From: Sequoia sempervirens
Lineage: Eukaryota; Streptophyta; Pinopsida; Cupressales; Cupressaceae
Assembly (NCBI GenBank): GCA_007258455.2
Contig: VDFB02193867.1
Span: 564,155,291 to 564,219,290, forward strand
Direction of reading: 5' to 3'
DNA length: 64,000 bases
This document shows, piece after piece, positions 24,092 through 35,200 of this stretch; within the stretch, counting starts at the first letter, position 1, and each line of letters starts with the position of its first letter. The notes under the pieces were generated by a model, which saw only the letters and a program-made list of their open reading frames with translations, made no database searches and was not told where the DNA came from. The position numbers were made by a program, and so were the translations under genes.

Positions 24092-24233
24092 TTTTGAGAG
24101 AACTAAAAATTGTAAGCATACTTAATTATGCTCATTCAAACTTGAAACATCAATTTAAAGTTCAATACAAATAGAAATAGTAAACTTTTTGTAGATCTAA
24201 GAAGGGTTGGACACGGTGTGCTAGTCACCAAAA

Positions 24234-25297
24234 GATAGTTTGGGAGGTAGATTGTGACTCATTTGCCCATGGGAAAATAGGTCTTTTCTCAAAGATTTCA
24301 AACAACTTTCAGAAGCCTCTGATGTCAATTTGTAGCTTCTGTTTGATCTGAGTTTCAATGTCAAAAATTTGGAAATCATATATATAGGTGAGTCTATGAA
24401 TTGATGAAAACTTTGACAACTTTTCCAATCTTGCTCTTCAATACATCTTCAATCCTTCTTCGACCTAAGATCTGCAATACAAACGCAAGATGGAAAAATT
24501 GTTTGTTTTTTGGTAAATGGTGGTTTGTCTTGGTCAAACCCTGTTTTGGTAATTAAACCTTCAATTGAAATAATGAAACATGAAAGAAATGATGAATAAA
24601 AAATGCTCTATTGCAACTCACCAAACCCTTGAGTAAACCTTTGGAAGTCTAAAATCTTGATCTTGATCTTGCATGAAATGGCTTCAATGGATATGGATCT
24701 TGGTGCTTGAAATATGACTTTGAATTCTTTATTTGAATCTTTGAAACCTACATCATAATGTTAGCTCCAAAAAATTGTATGATTGCAAAATACTTTGACA
24801 TGATGCTTGAGATCTTGATTGTTGCAATATATCACTGAAAAATCTACTCTTGAATGCCCTTGATCATAAACTTTTCTATATTTTTGTTCACTTCAAAATG
24901 CTAGGAAAAACTTAGACTTGATTTGATAAAATAACCTTTTATTTATCGGTATGTATCCTTAATTTCCCAAAAATTAAACATTACAAGCCGACATTGAAAT
25001 TTGAATTTAGGGAGATTAAAATACCACCAAAAACATAATTTAAATTTAGGTTCAAATGTCTAGGGAGGACCCATTCACTCATGGGCGAATTGATCCCAGG
25101 CAGCTATTCCTAGAACACACATAGCTCAAGGTAAAGTGTTATGTGTTGGCTTTAATTATTGTCAATTTTCCCCTTCAAAAAATGTAATTTATTAGGATTA
25201 TAGATGTAAAATAGGGATTATTAAGGCATAATTAAATCCAAATTAAATGAGGGGCCCAAACAAAGTGTGAAAATGTAAAAGAGTGCATTTTCCTACA
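24234..25297 (-). repeat. LTR, laccase-proximal, copy 1
   Basis: 1064 bp. Begins TGTAGG on the minus strand directly after a purine-rich tract. The far end is degraded (GATAG instead of TGTAG on the plus strand). Similar over its whole length to 27860-28917. Confidence 0.65.
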
Positions 25298-25312
25298 CTA
25301 AGTTTAGCCCCC

Positions 25313-27336
25313 ACTTTAGTGAGAGGATGACATCTGTCAAACTCACACTAAACTAGACAAATAAGAGAGGTCTAATTGTACAATTATTGGAAAGATAAGA
25401 CAACAAAGGTTAAGGAGGATGATCAAGCCCCCAAGATCTAAGATCTCACGGAAAACCAACAAAGGCATAAGGAGACACATACCTTTGTTAAATATGTAGC
25501 AACAATAACAAGATACTCAATCATACAATGTCAAAGACTAAAAGAAAGAAAAAAGGGGTGGATCAAGCCTCAACTATTTTTCCAACTCAATGTGGATCAA
25601 GCCTTAGTTGTTTTTTCAAAAAATGTTTACAAGTGGAACTCAATGTCCACTATGCAAACAATAATGCGCTCACACATGCTAGTGAAATTCATTGTCCACT
25701 AGGTGAGCTTCCAAAACATGGCCAATGAGAGAGTCTTATTAGACTCCCATTAAACTAACCATACCAAAGTTATACCTCATGATAACTTTGATAAGGCAGC
25801 ACATAATATGAAATTTGAGCTTCATAAGACTTAGCAAGCTACGTGATGCTAAGCACTTATGAACAAACATGGCCCTACTAGAAAGCAAGGTGTGTTATGC
25901 TTTGTGGCCATGAAAAACATAAAGGCTCGATTGGCAAGCAAGTTGTGTTATGCTTGGTGTCCTTGACATATACAATAGGATATTCAAAGGGGATTTTCTT
26001 TGTTCATGAAAGGTCTCTCCTTAGGGAACATCATGCCTAATATCTCCAAGAGGGGACAAGGTGAGGATAAAAGATTCACAACTTAGGGTATGTAATTCAT
26101 AGCATTGCCACTAAGAGTAATGTCATATGCTCAAAAAGGTCACAATATTAAAGGACATCAAACCCAATGACACCACCAATAAGAAGGCACATCACATGAA
26201 ATAACAAGACCGCACTAAGAAACATAAGTCAAAATGATAATGCCAATGTATACCCCCACTTTAAAGGAATTGCTAAACACCATGTTAGCAATTAATTTAA
26301 ATAGAAAATTATAAATGCTAAACAATAAAGATGACATGAGAGCTCATTTGGAAAGCCCTATGTCAAGCATATATTTCCAAATGAAGCTACGTCATGAAAA
26401 GGGGTTGCCCCCAAAAGAAATCCCAAACACATAAGGGATTCATGAATTTGGGGTCAGCATATATGTCTTTACTACAATGTTATTATAGAGTTTCTTTACT
26501 ACAATGTTATTATAGAGCTTGGAAACATCATCACTCTTCAAATACTCGTAGAACTAGAAGAATGACACATAGAGAGTGAAAACAAAGAAAATATTTTGGG
26601 TCAACATGGAAGATACTTAAATGTGTCGACACCTTGTGTCATCCCCGAAAGGAAAACACAAGAAAAAAGAAAAGATAAAGTTTTATGACACATAGAAGAA
26701 TTAGGTACAAGTAGAGGAACGAGCATAAAGACATGTCAATCAAAATGATACGTGGTATCACATTATGCACATGCAATCACACAAAGAACATGAAAAAAAT
26801 AAAAAGAAAAAGACTAGTAAAGCACACATGAGTCAACCTATAGCAGTTCATCTGCATCCCAATCTTGTTCATGATATGTAGAAGGCAGATAACTAGCCAA
26901 AGAGACAACAACAAGTGTTGTACTAGGAAAAGGATAGCTAACTCCTTGGCCCCACTAAGTGCAGGACAAGGATGAGTTGAGATGGGTGATGAGAATGGGC
27001 TCCTTGCAATATAGAAATGATTTTCAATAAATGTAAAACATGTAATAGTGGCATGCTATGATCCTACAACTATCACATGGCAAGGAGCAAAGAAATTAAT
27101 TCTTAAGGGATTATCCCAATACAGTCCTATGGAAATGATTCAAATTTACTAATGAGTCCCTTTAAGGCATGAAACTCATTAGTAAGATGACCAAGTGTTT
27201 GATGAAATGCACAATAGTTCATGTTTATACTCTTACCTTCTTTTTTTTCTTTATTAGGTGGCAAGTGAATCATTCTTAAATCGAGAAGTTGTTCCATTCT
27301 TCATTCAATTTATGTTTTAGTGTGCAACAATGATAA
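25313..27336. other. Non-coding interior of the LTR element, copy 1
   Basis: No protease, integrase or reverse transcriptase motifs in any frame. It contains a short tandem of TTTACTACAATGTTATTATAGAG (26467-26518, two units). Its counterpart in copy 2 is 51618-53641. Confidence 0.5.
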
Positions 27337-27714
27337 TTATTTGACTTTATAAGGCTTAGATATCTTGTTTGATTGGGTAACTTGTTGAAGTTTTTTTGTG
27401 GGAGGAGGACCTAAGATTATCCTATCATCCTTGTGAGACATTGGTTGATCATGAAGGAGGACACTTGTTTCCTTGGAAGATGTGGAGGGAGGAGGATCTT
27501 GAGGAAACAAATAGAAATAAGTTGTGTTTCTTTTAAGGTTGGAAAGGTATGGGGGTTCACCAAATTTATAATAGATGGACCTATTTTCCTTTATTTCATT
27601 GTGAAATGAGATCCACATGAATAATTGATTTGCAACCCTTAGGCGAGTTAACTTAATGAGGAAATCAGTTGATTTCCTTATGATTGAGGGTAGGGGTATC
27701 ATCATGAACAACAA
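27337..27714 (-). CDS. Gag-position ORF of the LTR element (125 aa), unrecognised
   Basis: Begins ~145 nt past the 5' LTR end on the minus strand, where gag is expected. Its N-terminal ~65 residues are conserved with the ORF beyond the other LTR (23756-24091). Shared words include IIRKS, FMWISF, NEIKEN, SIYY and FGEPPYLSNL. The C-terminal part is basic and Pro/Ser-rich. No zinc knuckle or known gag domain is visible. It is conserved between the two LTR flanks and in copy 2 (53642-54019), so it was probably once a real transposon protein. It is too short to be a whole gag. Confidence 0.5.
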   Translation of the reverse strand: MLFMMIPLPSIIRKSTDFLIKLTRLRVANQLFMWISFHNEIKENRSIYYKFGEPPYLSNLKRNTTYFYLFPQDPPPSTSSKETSVLLHDQPMSHKDDRIILGPPPTKKLQQVTQSNKISKPYKVK

Positions 27715-27859
27715 TTTTGGGAGAAGAACTAAAAATATAAAATCTACTCAATTATTCTAATTCAAACTTGAAACATCAATTTAAAGCTCAATACAAACAA
27801 AAATAGTAAAATTTATGCATAATTGAGAAGGGTTAGACACTGTGTATCAGTCACCAAAA

Positions 27860-28917
27860 TGTAGTTTTGAGAGGCAGAATATGACTCATTCTCCCATGGG
27901 AGAATGGGTCTTTGCTCATTAATTTCAAACAACTTTCGGGAGCCTATGATCTCAATCTATAGATTTTGTTTGATCTAAGTTTTAGTGTTAGAATTTTAGA
28001 ATTAGATCTGTAGGTGAGTTTCTGTGAATTAATGACAAATTTGACAACTTTCACAACTTTAACAACTTTTCCAATCCTTTTTCTTCAAGAGATCTTAAAT
28101 CCTTCTTCAAGCTAAGATCAACAACACAAACACAAGAGGGAAAATTTGTTTGTTTTTGGTGAATGGGGGTTTTCCTTGGTCAAACCCAAAACCCCATTTT
28201 GGTAATTAAACATTGAATTGAAATAATGAAACCTAAAAGGAATGATGAATGAACAATTATTTATTGAAAATCACCAAACCCTTGAGTAAACCTTTGAAAG
28301 TCTCAAATATTCATCTTGATCTTGCATGAAATGGCTTCAATAGATGTGGATCTTGATACTTGAAATATGACTTTGAATTGTTGCTTTGAATCTCTTAAAC
28401 CTACATCACAATGTTAGCTCCAAAACCATGCATGATTGTAAAAGACTTTGACGTGAAGCTTGAGATCTTGATTGCTGTAATAAATAATTGAAAAATATAC
28501 TCTTGAATGCTCTTGATCATAAACTTTTCTATATATTTTTCTTCACTTCCAAATGCTAGGAAAAACATAGAATTGATTTGATAAAATAACCTTGTATTTA
28601 TACGTATCTATCCTTAATTTTCTGAAAATTAAACATTACAAGCTGACATTAAAATTTGAATTTAGGGACAATACCACCAAAAAAATAATTAAAATTTAGG
28701 TTCAAAGGTCTACGGATAGGCACCTATTCCTAGAACGCACATTTCTTAAGATAAAGTGTTATTTGTTGGCATTAATTTTTGTTGGGTTTCCCCTTTGAAA
28801 AATATAATTTATTAGGCTTGTAGATGTAAAATAGGGCTTATTAAGGCATAATTAAGTCCAATTTAAATGAGGGGCCCAAACAAAGTTTGAAAATGTAAAG
28901 GAGTACATTTTCCTACA
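27860..28917 (-). repeat. LTR, distal, copy 1
   Basis: 1058 bp, with TGTAG/CTACA inverted ends. A TATAAATA-type box lies near 28597 on the minus strand, in a position suited to an LTR promoter. Confidence 0.7.
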
Positions 28918-30170
28918 CTACACATTGAATAATAATAATTAGGCTTTAGTTGGTGAGATCATAGTTAGGGTTCTTATTCTTTTCCTTAATTCATTTACTA
29001 AATATTAATGTAGCCACCATAGTAAGTGTTCGCTAAGAGACTGCATACTAGATTATTTTTATATAATCAACTAATTACTACATCATGTGTCCATACAATT
29101 ATAGTCTATATTTAAATATGTTAAGAGAATGATAAACAATTTTTGGATTTGATTTTTGATTCTTGCCTAACAATATGTAACAAAGAAGAAAACTCTATTC
29201 ATATTGATAGAACTTCAAACCAACTTAAGTCATTAGAAAGATGACAAATACATCTAAAATTACGAAATTAGATTCAACTATGTTAACATTTTCAATCAAT
29301 ATTTGGAATCAATCTCCATGACATATCATTAGGATGAAGAAAAGTGGATCATACAATGTGATTTAAAATATTGGTAAAATATATAATTAACTTGATTGTT
29401 TCCAAAAAACTTCTCTCATAATTATGATCTCATGGAAAATAATTATGTTGTAACTTAACTTCAACTCATAAATTTGAGGCTTAAGATATCTAAAATGTGT
29501 AAGTGATCCTTGAGTAGAGTTACAAGTCTATTATATTATACCAAGTTTTCTAAATGAAGAATAATATGTTAAGAAATGAATTATAGTTGTTCAATATACT
29601 TGTTTGGATTCAAAATTATTTGAATAATGTATAATGAAGCAAAGCATATTTTATCATTTTGAGACTATAAATTATGTTAATGAAATAAAAATTAAAAAAT
29701 TATATACTTGTGTACTTTTAAGAGGCTCACACTCTGCAAAGGATAGATTTAGAATCTTTTCTTTCAAAACTAATATTAGAGGGGAGATTTCTTTATAGAA
29801 ACTCAATTATGGACATAATATAATATAAAAAATATATTCTCAAGAAAGGAAGATGGACATAGAGAGTAGAGAAGGGAATATGAAAATTAATGTGCATACA
29901 TGGCTAGAGAAAGTTGATTGGATTTAATAATTGTTGACTTATGTCAATAATTTTTATAGTATTATGCTTAGAAGGATTACACTTCCAAGTTCTAAAAGGT
30001 AACTAAATATTAAGCGCTAAATGAATCAAAAGAGAACTATTGTAAAATAGCTTAAATAGATTTTGAATGTAAGTCTACTATAAGGATGTCAAACACTCCT
30101 TGCTATGAATAAGAGTGATTTTCATAGAAAATTTATACACATTTTCTCTTATAGAGGAAATAATTTATAT
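28918..30170. other. Intergenic between the LTR element and the next retroelement
   Basis: AT-rich, no ORFs of note. Shared with 55223-56500 at a few percent difference. Confidence 0.4.
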
Positions 30171-30189
30171 TTAAATATGTTGATTTTCC

Positions 30190-31899
30190 CCTTGTGTCAT
30201 AATCATTCTTGTTTTTGATAAAAGGTAAAATGGGTTTTACAGGAACCCAAAACCACAAAGTTTACAACATTAAAAATAGGAAACAAAAGTCCAACAAAAA
30301 ACACCAGCTGCACAAAAGGTAAAGACCGGAGCAAGCAGTAGCCAACCGCAATAGACCAGAAAGGTCAAGCAAAAAGAGCCAGCAGAGCAAACCACAAAAA
30401 ACCGGCCACAATTAACCCAGAGTCTTAAGGACATACTTTGTCTCCGCCTCCAAGTTCTGCATGTCATGGAATCCCTTATTAAAAATTTGAATCATCTTCA
30501 GAGGAGGGGGAGCCTTTCTCTTCATATTGGCTCTGGTTCTCTTTGAGATGCTAGCATCCATCTCCTAGCTTTTATCCTTGGTTTCATCCAGATCCACCAC
30601 TAGAGACCCCTGATGGGTTGTATCTAACTTCTCAGTCATAGCATTAATTATTATGGCATTGTGTCTGGCCATTCAATTGTTTTGCTTAGCAACGATTTTG
30701 ATGGTGTTTTTCATTTTCTCAACCTCAATTTCAATATTTCCGTTCATGTCAACCTAGTACAAATTTTCTTTGCTTAGACCGAAATCTCTTCAATCCACAT
30801 CTTTCTTTTCAATCGCAACAATCTTGGCTCCCAACTCTTCCAATTTACTTTGAAGGGGCCAATTTTTTATCTTTAGCTCATTAATTTCATTGAAAGTCCA
30901 TTTTGAAAGTTTGAAATGGGTATCAACATTATTTTTAGCTAAATTTAGAACATCCACAAAGGGATCCCTACCTGTGTTGAAACAAGTTTTATCAGGGTTT
31001 GGAGTAATAGGGGAGCTGACTCTAGCAGTTCTATCCAACAACGGGTCGACACTTGGCTTAGTATTGTTGGCACCAGACGCCTCAGATTCAAGTTCAGATT
31101 TAGGGGAATCTTCGGAATAGGAGACAAGGTTTTTAGCCTGGGGGTTCTTATCAACAAGACTAGTCTTGAGGGAGGGGCTTCCCGGCTCAAACTCAACATG
31201 AGCTTTAACAAGAAAAGAAATAGGGTTTATTTTTGCAGAAAGGATAGCAGGAGGGCTAAGGGAAGTTCTAGCTAGATTTAAATTGGGAAAAAAATCTAAG
31301 TAGCTTGGTTTAGTATCGTCTTCCTCAGAATTAGGAGGGGCTTCCAAATTAGCAGGGATGGGCATTTTTTGGTAATGCTCAACAATTAATCTAATCAGCC
31401 CAGGATGTAGAATAGGAAATCTTCTAGGGTTTTTCTTATGATCATCCAAACTTTTCCTCAGAGAGTAGAAAATATAGTAGGGGAAAGAAACCCTTACCTT
31501 GTAGCAGAAGTGGTTCAGCAGAGCAAAGTGATAGCCATAGACCTTGGTGAAACGACCATCCATAGTTATGTACTCCATGATGACCTGTAGGACCTTTCTC
31601 CAAAGGGATTTTATGGTGTTGGCTTCAAAGTAGCTGCTATCCATTTTCACTAGATTTAGCCTTTCTTTTTCTTTTTTTGGAAATCTGATAATGACATTGT
31701 CAGAAAAAACCTTATCCCTGAAAAAAAATTTCCCATTAGTAAACAAACCTGTCACTTTAGCCATCAGATTTTCATAATCATTCTTGTTATTACAACAATG
31801 AACCTTTAAATTGCAAGCAACCAACAAAATTTCCTTATTAAAATTGGAATCATCAGCAATGGTTTCATATTGTAAACTCAATCTCTTCATGTATCTCAT
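30190..31899 (-). mobile_element. Retroelement remnant with gag/ORF1-like frame, copy 1
   Basis: A minus-strand element. It holds one long reading frame from 31899 to 30412 (496 codons including the final stop), interrupted by four in-frame stops, then a ~220-bp 3' tail ending CCTTTTATCAAAAAC. Tails of this kind occur at plant non-LTR elements, but no poly(A) or LTR is seen, so the class is uncertain. Confidence 0.45.
30790..31899 (-). CDS. Transposon-derived ORF, 369 aa, unrecognised
   Basis: Open from ATG at 31899 to TGA at 30790. The N-terminal half has an aromatic-rich block (DGRFTKVYGYHFALLNHF then VRVSFPYY, about residues 115-145) and LIRLIVEHYQKMPI. The central part (about 195-320) is acidic and Ser/Pro-rich, and the C-terminus is Lys/Glu-rich and probably coiled coil. 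The frame continues in phase beyond the stop for 125 more codons, with TAG, TGA and TAG stops, ending in a basic tract (KRTRANMKRK). The layout (folded N-part, acidic linker, coiled coil, basic tail) suits a nucleic-acid-binding gag or ORF1 protein; this is inference. The counterpart 57095-58045 is broken differently. Confidence 0.5.
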   Translation of the reverse strand: MRYMKRLSLQYETIADDSNFNKEILLVACNLKVHCCNNKNDYENLMAKVTGLFTNGKFFFRDKVFSDNVIIRFPKKEKERLNLVKMDSSYFEANTIKSLWRKVLQVIMEYITMDGRFTKVYGYHFALLNHFCYKVRVSFPYYIFYSLRKSLDDHKKNPRRFPILHPGLIRLIVEHYQKMPIPANLEAPPNSEEDDTKPSYLDFFPNLNLARTSLSPPAILSAKINPISFLVKAHVEFEPGSPSLKTSLVDKNPQAKNLVSYSEDSPKSELESEASGANNTKPSVDPLLDRTARVSSPITPNPDKTCFNTGRDPFVDVLNLAKNNVDTHFKLSKWTFNEINELKIKNWPLQSKLEELGAKIVAIEKKDVD

Positions 31900-32452
31900 A
31901 TGAAATGGTTATTCTTTTTGTTATTGCTCATATGAGATGGTCATAATTAGGGATTCATGTCATCATTTTTACTATATTTATAGTCTAGAGTTAGTGTTTT
32001 ATTAGCCTATAATTAACCTATAAAAAACTTGTAGACTATGCTATATGTACAATGGCCCTCAAGAAGTATATATATAGTCATTCTATGGCCTATAATGTGG
32101 TTGTCCAAAGGTGCATACTTATTGCTAATTTATAGTGAGGTGGCTATCTATAGATGAGATATTGATTTCTATGTAGTATTAGCATATATTCAATAGCCCA
32201 TATATGATAGGTGACATAAGAGAAAGAGTTTTTTTTTTTTTTTCAAATAGTCATATTTTAACACCATGTACATAAACATGAGGATTTCATTTGTTAATTA
32301 TTTTATGCTAAGTGGCACACATGATGATCTTGTTTTTTTATCAAGTATTTTGGTGTCATATATGTCTTCATCCTACTTGGCATGGACAAGGTATTGAAAG
32401 TGTAAATGGGTAGACCATTTTGTCTCATATGATGATTAAAAATATGGAGTAC
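31900..32452. other. Intergenic up to the assembly gap
   Basis: No gene seen. Contains a poly(T) run (32230-32243). Matches 58206-58764 in copy 2, where the poly(T) is longer. Confidence 0.45.
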
Positions 32453-32552
32453 NNNNNNNNNNNNNNNNNNNNNNNNNNNNNNNNNNNNNNNNNNNNNNNN
32501 NNNNNNNNNNNNNNNNNNNNNNNNNNNNNNNNNNNNNNNNNNNNNNNNNNNN
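32453..32552. other. Assembly gap of exactly 100 N
   Basis: A run of 100 N, the conventional placeholder for a gap of unknown size. Duplication copy 1 and laccase C both terminate here. Confidence 0.99.
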
Positions 32553-32637
32553 ATATCTTAGCTCATACTGAATACGGATCATTACATCAGGCGTATGTAA
32601 CTCTTAGGCTTCTAAAGAATGGTTGAAACAAACTCAC

Positions 32638-32739
32638 GGTGAAATTGTGGTGGACAAGGGCTGCAGAAGCCGCCCATGGTGCTACCAGAATTAAACAAAG
32701 AAGCGAGCTCAATCTCAGCACACTTGATAACCTTGCCAT
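32638..32739 (-). CDS. Laccase C, exon 1 only (rest lost in assembly gap)
   Basis: A 102-nt open exon from ATG (complement of 32737-32739) to a GTGAG donor, the same length and phase as exon 1 of laccases A and B. The 34 residues form a signal peptide followed by a VHHNFT end, matching the VHHKFT end of the other two, with about a third of positions changed. This is a distinct, older paralog and not another copy of the same allele. A TATA box lies 61 nt upstream of the ATG. Exons 2-6 would lie at lower coordinates. Only about 85 bp of intron 1 is present before the 100-N gap, and no further laccase C exon was found in the window. Whether the gene is intact cannot be told. Confidence 0.75.
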
Positions 32740-34385
32740 GCTTGATATTTTAAGAGCAACGCGGCTTAAACTTATGAAAGATTTAGAAAACCCGCAGCTT
32801 ATTTATACATCCAAAGCACGGGAAAAACACGATTACGCACAGTTGCTTTCCAATTGCGCTTCCCTAACTACTCGTTTAGATAAGCATGGTAAGAAACTGA
32901 AAAGTTCGTCTCCATTGGATTGCCGTGAGGAGTACGAAAACGCGTATGCCGGATAATTAATTCCATTTCTGTTGAAAACATTTTTTCCTCCGTTCTTTCG
33001 TCCGGTCAATGAAACCGCGTTCACAAAATGCGGCGGCGTCGGCGACGAAAATCTAGTTGCAATTTCCTGGTCGGCCAATGATTTACACTGGTATTTGGTA
33101 CAATGATTGAGAGTTTCTGGAATCAAATGTGCTAGGTAGGTAAGTAGCTGGAATCCAAAATACTTTCAATTTTTTATTTATTTTTATCATAGTCGTATTT
33201 ATTTTTATTTCAATGTGAATAGTTTAGGATAAAAGTTTATGGTAAATAAAGGGTATGTTTCTAGAAATTTTTTAAATATTTGTGAAGCATTCAACAATGG
33301 TGAATCTTAATTATTTTCAATGCAATTTTATAAAAATAATTGTGAAGTTTTTAATAATAGGGAATCATCTCCTTATCTTAAATTTAAATTTTAAAAATTG
33401 ATATAAAATATTTTAAATTCATAATTATCTATTTAATTTTAAAGTTATTATTCTATATATTTTGAAATTAATTGTGTAGGTTTCCAAATTATATTGACTC
33501 TTTTTCTTAACTTATATTATTAATTTATTTAAGAATTATATCATTTTACTTTAATCAAAACCATCATTTGATTGTTTCATTAATTGCTTTATATTTACTC
33601 TAAAAATTTAGTAGACATTATATATTATTTTACAATTATTTCATTTATAAATTAATATTTTAAAAAAAAAATTGATATTTTTATATTTTTAAAAAAAATA
33701 ATTAATATGTACTCTCTATCACTATTGTAATGTCCATAGAGATAGTAAATATTATTTTTTTATTGCTAATTATTTTATCACAATCTCTCATATTTTCTCT
33801 AATTCATTTTTTAACAAATTAAAATCAACTCTAATATAATTAAAAATAAATAAATTGTATTCATTGCATCACAACCTTTTAGAAAAAAATAATGTCATTA
33901 TCAAATAGTAGCAGGAAAATAAATTTAGACTATTCCTTTTATAATCAAAATAAAAAAAGTTCAAAAATTCCATGACATATGTCACACTAAGATACTTTAA
34001 TAGGGGCAATGCATTTCATCGGGCCCTGACTTGACATGACCTAGAGTCTGAAGGATAATGATAAAATATAAGGGATCAATGCTTTTAATCTCTCTTTTCC
34101 GGGAATATTCTATGGAAAACCTAACCCACCCGATGTTGCTCTAATTCTAGATGCCGGCTTAGCTTAATGAGTGGGTAATGATATATATTATATTTTATTT
34201 TTTTTCGTACGCAACACCTACCTTAAATCAAAAATACCACTTATATACAAAGTTGTTGAGCTAGAGCTTTTATTTATATAAATACAAATAAATCCACCCA
34301 TCCGTAACAAAAGCCAGTTGTCTATTTTGTCTATACTTAAATTTTCCTCTCTTATATTAGATTAAACAAATACAAAAATTAAAAA
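32740..34385. other. Upstream flank of laccase C and AT-rich intergenic DNA
   Basis: 32740-33100 is relatively GC-rich and is the laccase C promoter region. Beyond ~33150 the sequence becomes strongly AT-rich, with no ORF or repeat that I recognise. Confidence 0.4.
32800..32807 (-). promoter_or_regulatory. TATA box of laccase C
   Basis: TATAAATA on the minus strand, 61-68 nt before the laccase C ATG. The same octamer as in laccases A and B, but the surrounding promoter sequence differs. Confidence 0.5.
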
Positions 34386-34387
34386 GC

Positions 34388-35200
34388 TATTGACTTACAT
34401 TTTGATAAAAGGTATTTATTTATTCCATGTCCAGCTATTATAGAAGATATTAGAGTTTTATTATCAAATTTTACTATTTAATATGTTTTATTAATATATT
34501 GTTTTTATTATTTGCAATAAATTTTTAAATGTTGATTATCTTTTGGTATAACTTTTTCTATTTTTTATGTGGTAACTTTTACCATTTACATTGGAAACTT
34601 GATTTATGATAGAAATGTATTATTGTCTTAAGTGAAATTATAAAGTTGTTGACTTACACCTTGATAAAAGGTTTAATTACCTCGTGGACATGGACTCCTT
34701 TATAAAAGGTATTTAATTAACTGGTGGACATGGACTTAGAGAGTTATTCTAGAAGATACTAGAGTTTTATTTTCTTTGAAATTTTACTATTTAATATGCT
34801 TTACTAATATATTGTTTTTTATTATTTACAATAAACATCTAAATGTTGATTATCTTGTCATATTTTTTTTTTCTACCTTTTATGTCGGTTCTAAAGCTTT
34901 TACCATCCATATTTGAAACTTGATTTATGATAGAAATACATTATTGTTTAAGTGACAAATTATAAATTTATTAACTTACACTTTGATTAAAGGTATTTAT
35001 TTACCCCATGGACATGGACTCGAGACCTATTCTAGAAGACAAGTTAGAGTTTTATTTTCCTTGAAATTTTACTATTTAATATGCTTTACTAATACATATC
35101 ATTTTTATTATTTATAATAAGCTTCTCAATGTTGATTATCTTTTGGTATAAAAACTTGATTTATGATAGAAATGCATTATTGTCTTAAGTGACATTATAT
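34388..35200. repeat. Imperfect tandem array, ~3 units of 260-320 bp
   Basis: Each unit has TT(G/A)ACTTACA..TTGAT(A/T)AAAGG, then AGAGTTTTATT, TTTTACTATTTAATATG, AATGTTGATTATCTT and ACTTGATTTATGATAGAAAT. Units start near 34389, 34649 and 34970. The second has an extra internal duplication of the GGTGGACATGGACT segment. Confidence 0.7.

Larger units (their letters stand above)
23890..28917 (-). mobile_element. LTR retrotransposon with LTR-internal-LTR-internal layout, copy 1
   Basis: Reading the minus strand: LTR 28917-27860 (starts TGTAGG, ends CTACA), then TTTTGGTGACT (primer-site-like), a leader and a gag-like ORF at 27714-27337, about 2 kb of non-coding internal DNA and a polypurine tract (AAAGTGGGGGC near 25315). 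Next comes a second LTR 25297-24234, followed again by the TTTTGGTGACT site, the leader and the start of the same ORF, cut off near 23890. No pol genes are visible, so the element is non-autonomous or gutted. The second internal start suggests recombination between LTRs of tandem elements. The truncation point lies ~765 bp upstream of the laccase A ATG. Confidence 0.7.

Noticed and set aside
30890..31211. Plus- and minus-strand ORFs overlapping the 369-aa frame
   Set aside because: Shadows in other frames of the transposon ORF; the same shadows appear in copy 2 at 57195-57516.
32420..32626. 68-aa ORF spanning the N gap
   Set aside because: Half of it is unknown bases; not a gene.
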